Positions 41,401-53,740 of a stretch of DNA of 64,000 nt are shown here, piece by piece. The notes below the pieces were generated by a model, which was not told the DNA's origin, searched no databases, and saw only the letters and a list, made by a program, of their open reading frames with translations. The position numbers and the translations under genes are program-made. The DNA is from Antedon mediterranea (lineage: Eukaryota; Echinodermata; Crinoidea; Comatulida; Antedonidae). The stretch spans positions 16,982,501 to 17,046,500 of the forward strand of contig NC_092672.1 in assembly GCF_964355755.1 (NCBI RefSeq). The letters run 5' to 3'. Positions within the stretch are counted from its first letter, which is position 1; each line of letters opens with the position of its first letter.

Positions 41401-44400
41401 TCTCTCTGATCTATCTCTCTCTCTCTCTCGCTTATCTATCTCTCTCACTGATCTATCTCTCTCTCGCTGATCTATCTCTCTCTCGCTGATCTATCTCTCT
41501 CTCTCGCTGATCTATCTCTCTCGCTGATCTATCTCTCTCTCTCGCTGATCTATCTCTCTCTCGCTGATCTATCTCTCTCTCTCGCTGATCTATCCCTCTC
41601 TCGCTGATCTATCTCTCTCTCTCGCTGATCTATCTCTCTCTCGCTGATCTATCTCTCTCGCTGATCTATCTCTCTATCGCTGATCTATCTATCTCCCTGT
41701 CGCTGATCTATCTCTCTCTCGCTGATCTATCTATCTCTCTCTCGCTGATCTATCTATCTCTCTCTCGCTGATCTATCTATCTCTCTTACGCTGATCTATA
41801 TATCTCTCTCTCGCTGATCTATCTCTCTCTCGCTGATCTATCTCTCTCTTGCTGATCTATCTCTTTCTCGCTGATCTATCTCTCTCTCTCGCTGATCTAT
41901 CTTTCTCTCGCTGATCTATCTCTCTCTCGCTGATCTATCTCTCTCTCGCTGATCTATCTATCTCTCTCGCTGATCTATCTCTCTCTCGCTGATCTATCTC
42001 TCTCTCACTGATCTATCTCTCTCTCGCTGATCTATCTCTCTCTCGCTGATCTATCTCTCTCTCGCTGATCTATCTCTCTGTAGCTGATCTATCTCTCTCT
42101 CTCACTGATCTATCTCTTTCTCGCTGATCTATCTCTCTCTCGCTGATCTATCTCTCTCTCTCGCTGATCTATCTCTCTCTCGCTGATCTATATCTCTCTC
42201 GCTGATCTATCTCTCTCTCTCGCTGATCTATCTCTCTCTCGCTGATCTATCAATCTCTCTCTCGCTGACCTATCTCTCTCTCGCTGATCTATCTCTCTGT
42301 TACTGATCTATCTATCTATCTCTCTGTCGCTGATCTATCTCTCTGTCGCTGATCTATCTCTCTCTAGCTTATCTATGTATCTCTCTCTCGCTGATCTATC
42401 TATCTCTCTCTCTCTGATCTATCTCTCTCTCGCTGATCTATCTCTCTCTCGCTGATCTATCTCTCTCTTGCTGATCTATATCTCTCTCGCTGATCTATCT
42501 ATCTCCCTGTCGCTGATATATCTCTCTTTTTCTCGCTGATCTATCTCTCTCTCGCTGATCTATCTATCTCCCTGTCGCTGATATATCTCTCTTTTTCTCG
42601 CTGATCTATCTCTCTCTCGCTGATCTATCTCTCTCCCGCTGATCTATCTCTCTCTCGCTGATCTATCTCTGTTGCGCTGATCTACCTCTCTCTCTCTCGC
42701 TGATCTATCAATCTCTGTCGTTGATCTATCTATCACTCTCTCGCTGATCTATCTATCTTTCTCTCGCTGATCTATCTCTCTCTCGCTGATCTATCTCTCT
42801 CACTCGCTGATCTATCTCTCTCGCTGATCTATCTCTCTCTCGCTGATCTATCTCTCTCTCGCTGATCTATCTCTCTCTCTCGCTGATCTTTCTCTCTCGC
42901 TGATCTATCTCTCTCTATCGCTGATCTATCTCTCTCGCTGATCTATCTCTCTGTAGCTGATCTATCTCTCTCTCGCTGATCTATCTCTCTCTCGCTGATC
43001 TATCTATCTCTCTCTCGCTGATCTATCTCTCTCTCTCGCTGATCTATCTGTCTCTCTGTCGCTGATCTATCTCTCTCTCTCGCTGATCTATCTCTCTCGC
43101 TGATCTATCTCTCTCTCTCGCTTATCTATCTATCTCTCGCTGATCTATCTCTCTCTCGCTGATCTATCTCTCTCTCGCTGATCTATCTCTCTCTCGCTGA
43201 TCTATCTTTCTCTCGCTGATCTATCTCTCTCTCTCGCTGATCTATCTCTCTCTCGCTGATCTATCTCTCTCTCGCTGATCTATCTCTCTCTCGCTGATCT
43301 ATCTCTCTCTCGCTGATCTATCTCTCTCTCTCGCTGATCTATCTCTTTCTCGCTGATCTATCTCTCTCTCGCTGATCTATCTCTCTCTCGCGGATCTTTC
43401 TCTCTCGCTGATCTATCTCTCTCTCGCTGATCTATCTCTCTCTCGCTGATCTATCTCTCTGTCGCTGATCTATCTCTCTCTCGCTGATCTATCTCTCTGT
43501 CGCTGATCTATCTCTCTCTCGCTTATCTATCTATCTCTCTCTCGCTGATCTATCTATCTCTCTGTCACTGATCTATCTCTCTCTCGCTTATCTATCTAAC
43601 TCTTTCTCGCTGATCTATCTCTCTCTCTCTGATCTACCTATCTCTCTCTCGCTGATCTATCTCTCTCTGGCTGATCTATCTATCTCTTTCTCGCTGATCT
43701 ATCTATCTCTCTCTCGCTGATCTATCTATCTCTCTCTCGCTGATCTATCTATCTCTCTCTCGCTGATCTATCTATCTCTCTCTCGCTGATCTATCTCTCT
43801 CGCTGATCTATCTCTCTCTCGCTGATCTATCTCTTTCTCACTGATCTATCTTTCTCTCTCTCGCTGATCTATCTCTCTCTCGCTGAACTATCTCTCTCTC
43901 GCTGATCTATCTCTCTCTCGCTGATCTATCTCTCTCTCGCTGATCTATCTCTCTCACGCTGATCTATCTCTCTCTCGCTGATCTATCTCTCTCTCGCTGA
44001 TCTATCTCTCTCTCGCTGATCTATCTCTCTCTCGCTGATCTATCTCTCTCGCTGATCTATCTATCTCTCTGTCGCTGATCTATCTCTCTGTCGCTGATCT
44101 ATCTCTCTCTCGCTGATCTATCTATCTCTCTCTCGCTGATCTATCTCTCTCTCGCTGATCTATCAATCTCTCGCTGATCAATCTCTCTCTCGCTGATCTA
44201 TCTCTCTCTCTCGCTGATCTATCTCTCTCTCTCGCTGATCTATCTCTATCTCTCTATCGCTGATCTATCTCTCTCTCTCGCTGATCTATCTCTCTCTCTA
44301 GCTGATCTATATCTCCCTCTCGCTGATCTATCTATCTCTCGCTGATCTATCTATCTCTCTGTCGGTGATCTATCTATCTCTCTGTCGCTGATCTATCTAT

Positions 44401-47400
44401 CTCTCTGTCACTGATCTATCTCTTTCTCTCTCGCTGATCTATCTCTCTCTCTCTCTCTCTCTCGCTAATCTATCTCTCTCTGTCTCGCTTATCTATCTCT
44501 CTCTCCTTGATCTATCTCTCTCTCTCTCGCTGATCTATCTCTCTCTCTCGCTGATCTATCTCTCTCTCTCTCTCGCTGATCTATCTCTCTCTCGCTGATC
44601 TATCTCTGACACGCTGATCTACCTCTCTCTCTCTCTCTGATCTACCTCTCTCTTTCGCTGATCTATCTCTCTCTCTCACGCTGATCTATCTCTCTCTCGC
44701 TGATCTATCTCTCTCGCTGATCTATCTCTCTCTCACTGATCTATCTCTTTCTCGCTGATCTATCTCTCTCTCGCTGATCTATATCTCTCTCGCTGATCTA
44801 TATATCTCTCTCTCGCTGATCTATCTCTCTCTCTCTCGCTGAACTATCTCTCTCTCGCTGATCTTTCTCTCTATCGCTGATCTATCTCTCTCTCGCTGAT
44901 CTATCTCTCTCGCTGATCTATCTCTCTCTCGCTGATCTATCTCACTCTAGCTGATCTATCTCTTTCCCGCTGATCTATCTCTCTCTCGCTGATCTATCTA
45001 TCTCTCTGTCGCTGAACTATCTCTCTCTCTCTCTCTCGCTTATCTATCTCTCTCTCTCTCGCTGAACTATCTCTCTCTCTCTCTCTCGCTTATTTATCTC
45101 TCTCTCTCTCGTTGATCTATCTCTCTCTCTCTCGCTCATCTATCTCTCTTTCGCTGATCTATCTCTCTCTCGCTGATCTATCTCTCTCTCGCTGATCTAT
45201 CTCTCTCTCTCTCTGAACTATCTCTCTTTCTCTCGCTGATCTATCTCTATCTATCTCTCTCTCACCGATCTATCTCTCTCTCGCTGAACTATCTCTCTCT
45301 CTCTCTCGCTTATCTATCTCTCACTCTGTCGTTGATCTATCTCTCTCTCTCTCGCTCATCTATCTCTCTTTCGCTGATCTATCTCTCTCTCGCTGATCTA
45401 TCTCTCTCTCGCTGATCTATCTCTCTCTCTCTCTGAACTATCTCTCTTTCTCTCGCTGATCTATCTCTATCTATCTCTCTCTCACCGATCTATCTCTCTC
45501 TCGCTGATCTATCTCTCTCGCTGATCTATCTCTCTCTCGCGGATCTTTCTCTCTCGCTGATCTATCTCTCTCTCGCTGATCTATCTCTCTCTCGCTGATC
45601 TATCTCTCTGTCGCTGATCTATCTCTCTCTCGCTGATCTATCTCTCTGTCGCTGATCTATCTCTCTCTCGCTTATCTATCTATCTCTCTCTCGCTGATCT
45701 ATCTATCTATCTGTCACTGATCTATCTCTCTCTCGCTTATCTATCTAACTCTCTCTCGCTGATCTATCTCTCTCTCTGATCTACCTATCTCTCTCTCGCT
45801 GATCTATCTCTCTCTGGCTGATCTATCTATCTCTCTCTCGCTGATCTATCTATCTCTCTCTCGCTGATCTATCTATCTCTCTCTCGCTGATCTATCTATC
45901 TCTCTCTCGCTGATCTATCTATCTCTCTCTCGCTGATCTATCTCTCTCGCTGATCTATCTCTCTCGCTGATCTATCTCTCTCTCGCTGATCTATCTCTTT
46001 CTCGCTGATCTATCTTTCTCTCTCTCGCTGATCTATCTCTCTCTCGCTGAACTATCTCTCTCTCGCTGATCTATCTCTCTCTCGCTGATCTATCTCTTTC
46101 TCGCTGATCTATCTCTCTCACGCTGATCTATCTCTCTCTCGCTGATCTATCTCTCTCTCGCTGATCTATCTCTCTCTCGCTGATCTATCTCTCTCTCGCT
46201 GATCTATCTCTCTCGCTGATCTATCTATCTCTCTGTCGCTGATCTATCTCTCTGTCGCTGATCTATCTCTCTCTCGCTGATCTATCTATCTCTCTCTCGC
46301 TGATCTATCTCTCTCTCGCTGATCTATCAATCTCTCGCTGATCAATCTCTCTCTCGCTGATCTATCTCTCTCTCTCGCTGATCTATCTCTCTCTCTCTCG
46401 CTGATCTATCTCTATCTCTCTATCGCTGATCTATCTCTCTCTCTCGCTGATCTATCTCTCTCTCTAGCTGATCTATATCTCCCTCTCGCTGATCTATCTA
46501 TCTCTCGCTGATCTATCTATCTCTCTGTCGGTGATCTATCTATCTCTCTGTCGCTGATCTATCTATCTCTCTGTCACTGATCTATCTCTCTCTCTCTCGC
46601 TGATCTATCTCTCTCTCTCTCTCTCTCTCGCTAATCTATCTCTCTCTGTCTCGCTTATCTATCTCTCTCTCCTTGATCTATCTCTCTCTCTATCGCTGAT
46701 CTATCTCTCTCTCTCGCTGATCTATCTCTCTCTCTCGCTGATCTATCTCTCTCTCGCTGATCTATCTCTGACACGCTGATCTACCTCTCTCTCTCTCTCG
46801 CTGATCTACCTCTCTCTTTCGCTGATCTATCTCTCTCTCTCACGCTGATCTATCTCTCTCTCGCTGATCTATCTCTCTCGCTGATCTATCTCTCTCTCAC
46901 TGATCTATCTCTTTCTCGCTGATCTATCTCTCTCTCGCTGATCTATATCTCTCTCGCTGATCTATATATCTCTCTCTCGCTGATCTATCTCTCTCTCTCT
47001 CGCTGAACTATCTCTCTCTCGCTGATCTATCTCTCTATCGCTGATCTATCTCTCTCTCGCTGATCTATCTCTCTCGCTGATCTATCTCTCTCTCGCTGAT
47101 CTATCTCACTCTAGCTGATCTATCTCTTTCTCGCTGATCTATCTCTCTCTCGCTGATCTATCTATCTCTCTGTCACTGAACTATCTCTCTCTCTCTCTCT
47201 CTCGCTGAACTATCTCTCTCTCTCTCTCTCGCTTATCTATCTCTCTCTCTCTCGTTGATCTATCTCTCTCTCTCTCGCTCATCTATCTCTCTTTCGCTGA
47301 TCTATCTCTCTCTCGCTGATCTATCTCTCTCTCGCTGATCTATCTCTCTCTCGCTGATCTATCTCTCTCTCTCTCTCTGAACTATCTCTCTTTCTCTCGC

Positions 47401-50400
47401 TGATCTATCTCTATCTATCTCTCTCTCACCGATCTATCTCTCTCTCGCTGATCTATCTCTCTCGCTGATCTATCTCTCTCTCGCTGATCTATCTCTCTCT
47501 CGCTGATCTATCTCTCTCTCGCTGATCTATCTCTCTCTCGCTGATCTCTCTCTCTCTCTCTCTCGCTGATTTATCTCTCTCTCTCGCTGATCTATCTCTC
47601 TCTCGCTGATCTATCTCTCTGTCGCTGATCTATCTCTTTCTCGCTGATCTATCTATCTCTCTGTCGCTGATCTATCTCTCTCTCGCTGGTCTATCTCTCT
47701 CTCGCTGATCTATCTCCCTCTCTGTCGCTGATCTATCAATCTCTCTGTCGCTGATCTATCTCTCTCTCTCTCTCGCTGATCCATCTCTCTCTCTCTCTCG
47801 TTAATCTATCTCTCTCTCTCGTTGATCTATCTCTCTCTCTCGCTGATCTATCTCTCTCTCGCTGATCTATCTCTCTCTCTCTCGCTGATCTATCTCTCTG
47901 TCGCTGATCTATCTCTCTCTCGCTGATCTATCTCTCTGTCGCTGATCTATCTCTCTCTCGCTGATCGATCTCTCTCTCGCTGATCTATCTCTCTCTCGCT
48001 GATCTATCTCTCTCTCGCTGATCTATCTCTGTCTCGCTGATCTACCTCTCTCTCTCTCGCTGATCTATCTCTCTCTCGCTGATCTATCTCTCTCTCTCTG
48101 ATCTATCTCTCTCTCACGCTGATCTATCTCTCTCTCGCTGATCTATCTCTCTCGCTGATCTATCTCTCTCTCATTGATCTATCTCTTTCTCGCTGATCTA
48201 TATCTCTCTCGCTGATCTATCTCTCTGTCGCTGATCTATCTCTCTCTCGCTGATCTATCTCTCTCTCTCGCTGATCTATCTCTCTGTCGCTGATCTATCT
48301 CTCTCTCGCTGTTCTATCTCTCTGTCGCTGATCTATCTCTCTCTCTCGCTGATCTATCTCTCTCTCGCTGATCTATCTCTCTCTCACTGGTCTATCTCTC
48401 TCTCGCTGATGTATCTCTCTCTCGCTGATCTATCTCTCTCTCGCTGATCTATCTCTCTCTCGCTGATCTATCTCTCTGTTGCTGATCTATCTCTCTCTCG
48501 CTGATCTATCTCTCTGTCGCTGATCTATCTCTCTCTCGCTGATCTATCTATTTCTCTCTCGCTGATCTATATCTCTCTCGCTGATCTATCTATCTCTCTG
48601 TTGCTGATCTATCTCTCTCTCGCTGATCTATCTATCTCTCTCTCGCTGATCTATCTCTCTCTCGCTGATCTATCTATCTCTCTCTCGCTGATCTATCTCT
48701 CTCTCGCTGATCTATCTCTCTCGCTGATCTATCTCTCTCTCGCTGATCTATCTCTCTATCGCTGATCTATCTCTCTCTCTGTCGCTGATCTATCTCTCTG
48801 TCGCTGATCTATCTCTCTCGCTGATCTATCTATCTCTCTCTCGCTGATCTATATCTCTCTCGCTGATCTGTCTATCTCTCTGTCGCTGATCTATCTCTCT
48901 CTCGCTGATCGATCTATCTATCTCTCTCTCGCTGATCTATCTCTCTCTCGCTGATCTATTTATCTCTCTCGCTGATCTATCTCTCTCTCGCTGATCTATC
49001 TCTCTCTCACTGGTCTATCTCTCTCTCGCTGATGTATCTCTCTCTCGCTGATCTATCTCTCTCTCGCTGATCTATCTCTCTCTCGCTGATCTATCTCTCT
49101 GTTGCTGATCTATCTCTCTCTCGCTGATCTATCTCTCTGTCGCTGATCTATCTCTCTATCGCTGATCTATCTATTTCTCTCTCGCTGATCTATATCTCTC
49201 TCGCTGATCTATCTATCTCTCTGTTGCTGATCTATCTCTCTCTCGCTGATCTATCTATCTCTCTCTCGCTGATCTATCTCTCTCTCGCTGATCTATCTAT
49301 CTCTCTCTCGCTGATCTATCTCTCTCTCGCTGATCTATCTCTCTCGCTGATCTATCTCTCTCTCGCTGATCTATCTCTCTATCGCTGATCTATCTCTCTC
49401 TCTGTCGCTGATCTATCTCTCTGTCGCTGATCTATCTCTCTCGCTGATCTATCTATCTCTCTCTCGCTGATCTATATCTCTCTCGCTGATCTGTCTATCT
49501 CTCTGTCGCTGATCTATCTCTCTCTCGCTGATCGATCTATCTATCTCTCTCTCGCTGATCTATCTCTCTCTCGCTGATCTATCTATCTCTCTCTCGCTGA
49601 TCTATCTCTCTCTCTCGCTTTTCTATCTCTCTCTCGCTGATCTATCTCTCTCTCGCTGATCTATCTCTCTCTCGCTGATCTATCTCTCTCTCGCTGATCT
49701 ATCTCTCTCTCTCGCTGATCTATCTCTTTCTCTCGCTGATCTATCTCTCTCTCTCTCTCGCTGATGTAACTCTCTCTCCTCGCTCGCTGATCTATCTCTC
49801 TCTTGCTGATCTATCTCTCTCTCGCTGATCTATCTCTCTCTCGCTGATCTATCTCTCTCGCTGATCTATCTTTCTCTCGCTGATCTATCTCTCTCGCTGA
49901 ACTATCTCTCTCTCGGTGATCTATCTCTCTCTCGCTGATCTATCTCCCTCTCGCTGATCTATATCTCTCTCGCTGATCTATCTCTATCTTGCTGATCTAT
50001 CTCTCTCTCGCTGATCTATATCTCTCTCTCGCTGATCTATCTTTCTCTCGCTGATATATATTTCTCTCGCTGATCTATCTCTCTCTTGCTGATCTATCTC
50101 TCTCTCGCTGATCTATCTCTCTCTCGCTGATCTATCTCTCTCTCCCGCTGATCTATCTCTCTCTCGCTGATCTATCTCTCTCTCGCTGATCTGTCTCTCT
50201 CTCGCTGATCTATCTCTCTCGCTGATCTATCTCTCTCTCGCTGATCTATCTCTCTCTCCTCTCGCTGATCTATCTCTCTCTCGCTGATCTTTCTCTCTCG
50301 CTGATATATCTCTCTCTCGCTGATCTATCTCTCTCTCTCGCTGATCTATCTCTCTGTAGCTGATCTATCTCTCTCTCTCGCTGATCTTTCTATCTGTCTC

Positions 50401-51008
50401 TCGCTGATCTATCTCTCTGATCTATCTCTCTCACTCTCGCTTATCTATCTCTCTCGCTGATCTATCTCTCTCTCGCTGATCTATCTCTCTCTCGCTGATC
50501 TATCTCTCTCTCGCGGATCTATCTCTCTCTCGCTGATCTATCTCTCTCTCGCTGATCTATCTCTCTCTCACTGATCTATCTCTCTGTAGCTGATCTATCT
50601 CTCTCTCTTGCTGATCTTTCTCTCTCTCGCTGATCTATCTATCTCTCTATCGCTGATCTATCTCTCTCTCGCTGATCTATCTATCTCTCTGTCGCTGATC
50701 TATCTCTCTCTCGCTGATCTATCTATCTCTCTGTCGCTGATCTATCTCTCTCTCGCTGATCTATCTATCTCTCTGTCGCTGATCTATCTCTCTCTCGCTG
50801 ATCTATCTATCTCTCTCTCGCTGATATATCTCTCTCTCGCTGATCTATCTATATCTCTGTCGCTGATCTATCTCTCTCTCGTTGATCTATCTATCTCTCT
50901 CTCGCTGATCTATCTCTCTCTTGCTGATCTATCTATCTCTCTCTCTCTCTCTGATCTATCTCTCTCGCTGATCTATCTCTCTCTCGCTGATCTATCTCTC
51001 TCTCGCTG
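23438..51008 (+). repeat. TC-rich 19-bp satellite, block 4 (27.6 kb) with several higher-order repeats
   Basis: Continuous array of the same unit and orientation. Rare variants show large tandem duplications. CGCCGATC at 30432 and 34464, and CATTGATC at 31175 and 35211, are ~4.03 kb apart. GTAGCTGATCTATCGC at 36583 and 40166, and at 37160 and 40743, are 3583 bp apart, and AGCTTATCTATGTATC at 38781 and 42366 agrees. CGCGGATCTTTC at 43389 and 45539 gives ~2.15 kb. CACTGGTC at 48385 and 49008, and GATCGATC at 48907 and 49530, give 623 bp. Long open frames here, such as 50608-51009, are repeat translations. Confidence 0.97.
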
Positions 51009-51170
51009 ATAGAAAATATGCAAAAACGAGAAACCGATATGGTTTCTACGTTTCAAGACAGTTTGCTTTCGATGGCCGATACTTTGCGTGATGAGATGCG
51101 CCAACAACTGACAAAACGAAAGCGTCTTCCTCAATGCGGCAATATTAAGAAAAAACAACGAATCCATTGA
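51009..51170 (+). pseudogene. C-terminal fragment of the 524-aa coiled-coil protein gene
   Basis: Starts directly at the end of the satellite and matches 58277-58438 without gaps, ending in the same TGA (51168-51170). It keeps residues 472-524 of the intact protein: the end of the coiled coil and the basic KRKR...IKKKQR tail. One difference seen by eye changes Lys487 to Gln. There is no start codon context or promoter, because the 5' part is replaced by satellite. The junction shares only a few bases (AT-AGAAAATATG), so it looks like an illegitimate join rather than homologous recombination. Confidence 0.9.
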
Positions 51171-51383
51171 CTTTAAAAAAAAACAAACATTGTTGTTGTT
51201 TTTGTAGTAATTTTGTTGTTGTTAGTAATTTTTTATTGTACAAATCAATGCCGTAATTGTAGTAGTAGTAATAGTAGTAGTGATAATAATAATAATTAAA
51301 CGTTTCATTATTTCTATTTATAATTTATTGTACAAATCAATGCAATTTTAACGTTGCGTCTACCTCAATATAATAGTAACAAC

Positions 51384-51620
51384 GAATTCATTAAGAAAAC
51401 TAAAAATTGTAGTGTAGTAATAATCAATTCAATGCCGCAATAAACATTGTAGTAATAGTAGTGATAATACAATTAAACGTTTGAAAGAAAAAAAAAATAT
51501 TGTGTTTTTTCTCTCTTCCAACGCGATGACGACGACGACGACAGAATTTTATGTGATTGTGAGAATGTTGATGAAGAAATAAAGAGAGAGAGAGAGAGAC
51601 ATGGATACGGTTTGCTTAGA
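51384..51620 (+). promoter_or_regulatory. Leader/promoter-like module, copy A (no TATA)
   Basis: Homologous to 61073-61320, the region just upstream and at the start of the small membrane gene. Shared parts are CAACGAATTCATT, AATCAATTCAATGC, AATTAAACGTTTGAAAGAAA, TTTTTCTCTCTT, GATGACGACGAC, a GA repeat and ACATGGAT. After the ATG the frame stops after 11 codons, so the coding part is lost. It lacks the ACTATAAATG stretch present in the functional copy. Confidence 0.75.
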
Positions 51621-52148
51621 CACCCATGGATATTGACACCGTCAGTCCAGTCAAAAAATCACCCTCACCATGGTATAAGAACGTACCCTAATAAAATTTC
51701 ATCCGTAGGTTCTATGTATATAGGTAATAACATTTCTTGATGGTTGCGTCTTGCAAAACTTGGGATTTTACGAGAAAATTAGACTTTTTATACCCAATTT
51801 ATAACCGCCTCATGTCGTATTATTGTGTACAGCGAATGCGACGAAGCGTGACTGAAATTACGAGACGCCGTTAGCGCCCGTTGAAAAATGCATTAACAAA
51901 GCTAAAAACGTACAAAATTAATAGTTTATACAAAAATTTAAATATAGTTTACAATAAATTGTATAATAAAATACATAACATTATAAACAAAACCCAATTA
52001 TAAACTAAAATATTTACAGATATGTGTTTAAAAATGTACAAATCAAAATGGCCTTTCATAGAATAAAGTGCGCCCTCACGCGTCATACTTTTATCGGACT
52101 TGTATGAATGATTATAATATACGAAACCCGATGCGGTTTGTTAGTTAT

Positions 52149-52165
52149 TGCCTCTGCAAGAGGCA
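52149..52165. other. Conserved perfect hairpin (7-bp stem)
   Basis: TGCCTCTGCAAGAGGCA is a perfect 7-bp inverted repeat with a 3-base loop. The identical sequence is at 54282-54298 and 59512-59528 in copies B and C. Its function is unknown; conservation may only reflect recent duplication. Confidence 0.55.
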
Positions 52166-52525
52166 GAATATTATTATTATATTTTCACAAATATATTTCT
52201 AGTTTTTATTATGGAAAAAAAAAAGGATTGTATATATTTAAACACATTAAAACCTCCAGTCTACCATCATGATGGATTAAGTGAAGCGCCGTATTGTATC
52301 TGCTAAACGGTAATGATCTCCTAGTTATCTGGTTAGCCTATATTCTTGACATTCTTTTTCTAACAGCATTACTTGCGCGGATATCACAATGCATTGTTTA
52401 TTCGCGATTATAGTCAATGTTAAGTTGAGTAAGCCGCGCAATCAGTAACATGCATAACATGCCGTGCATTCATCGCGCGTTGTATAATTATTATACATGG
52501 TTTCTTAAATCCAAACACACTCTTA

Positions 52526-52538
52526 TTCTAGAATGTTC
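52526..52538 (+). promoter_or_regulatory. Perfect three-module heat-shock element
   Basis: TTCTAGAATGTTC fits nTTCnnGAAnnTTCn exactly. Identical matches lie at 54659-54671 and 55746-55758. Sites near 53061 and 55065 read TTCTAGAATGTCC, with the third module degraded. HSF binding is known for such elements; whether any gene here responds is not shown. Confidence 0.4.
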
Positions 52539-53550
52539 ATGTAGATACATACACCGTCTCTTTACCGATCGAGTTGATACGGTCGTGCAATCAGTAAGAG
52601 GCATAACATGCCGTGCATTCATCGCGTGTTGTATACCGAGAGAACCAATTTAAAATATTGTTTACTTCGAGAAGAAGCAATACACCGTCTCTTTTTACCG
52701 ATCGAGTTGATACGGTCGCGCAATCAGTAACAGGCATAACATGCCGTGCATTCATCGCGTGTTGTATATATACAATAATGTTTATAACTTTCCAGATCAT
52801 ACTTCTTATTCTATTCGATTACAGTTTCTAATGATAGCATACTTCAGGAAACAGCGCGAGTCAATGTTTTCAAGCATTCAGTTCACCCAAACGGAGAGAG
52901 AACACTACCCGTTCCCTCTTCTTGTATACGATATGTTCGTAACCTTCTAGATGATACTTCTTACTCTATTGGTATTACAGTTTCTAATCATACTTTTGGA
53001 ATGTTTCTGATTGTTCTTATAATAATTATTATACACGGTTTCTTAAAATCTAAACACATTCTAGAATGTCCATGTACATGTTACTGTATAATGTTGGAAA
53101 ATTTTATGATGACGGTTAAACATATTCAATACCGAGTGGCAGAGGCACGCATTATAGGCGAGATATAATATTATCTAACTTGCCGTTTAAGACAATTGCA
53201 TTGGTTCGATGTATGAAATGACCCTTTAACAGTTGTATGACAAAACCATTCTTCAATACTCCCGCACCAATGGACAATGCATGTCTCTTATTGTAAACGC
53301 TTTCAACTTGGTCATCTGTCATCATTGTTTAGAACAAAAAAAAGACAGAAAACTGGTACCCGTTTGCATTCATTGGATGTATGAAATGACCCTTTTAACA
53401 GTTTTATGAGAAAATTATTCTTCAATACACGCGCACCAAAGAGGACAGTGCGTGTCTGTTATTGTAAACGCATTCGACTTGGTCATCTGTCATCGATAAT
53501 TCTTTAGAACAAAAAAGAGACAGAAAACTGGTACCCGTTTGCATTCGTTT

Positions 53551-53740
53551 AATCAATTCAATGCCGCAATTTGTAGTAATAGTAGTGATAATACAATTAA
53601 ACGTTTGAAAGAAAAAAAAAATATTGTGTTTTTTCTCTCTTCCAACGCGATGACGACGACGACAGAATGTTATGTGATTGTGAGAATGTTGATAAAGAGA
53701 GAGAGAGAGAGAGAGAGACATGGATACGGTTTGCTTAGAC
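53551..53740 (+). promoter_or_regulatory. Leader/promoter-like module, copy B (no TATA)
   Basis: Same module as at 51384 but starting at AATCAATTCAATGCCGCAAT. It has a longer GA run (AGAGAGAGAGAG and on) and again no TATAAA. The ATG-headed frame after it is short. Confidence 0.7.

Larger units (their letters stand above)
51171..53550 (+). repeat. Duplicated flank, copy A
   Basis: Non-coding DNA that follows the gene fragment and matches copy C (58439-59810) at the start and copy B (53551-55548) from 51422 on. Parts in order: TAG/AAT-rich 3' flank, GA-rich leader module (51384-51620), a block with TAAGAACGTACCC, a GCGCCCGTTG block, a hairpin at 52149, three units around GCCGTGCATTCATCGCG (near 52470, 52610 and 52743), a heat-shock-like element, then two ~165-bp units containing GAAATGACCC and GGTACCCGTTTGC. 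No coding frame is credible. Confidence 0.85.

Noticed and set aside
3479-51008. CRISPR array or coding repeat protein
   Set aside because: Units are direct 17-23-bp copies without unique spacers, and frames through them only translate the repeat.
3479-51008. Telomeric (TTAGG)n repeats marking a chromosome end
   Set aside because: No TTAGG/CCTAA runs are present; the array is TC/TATC-based.
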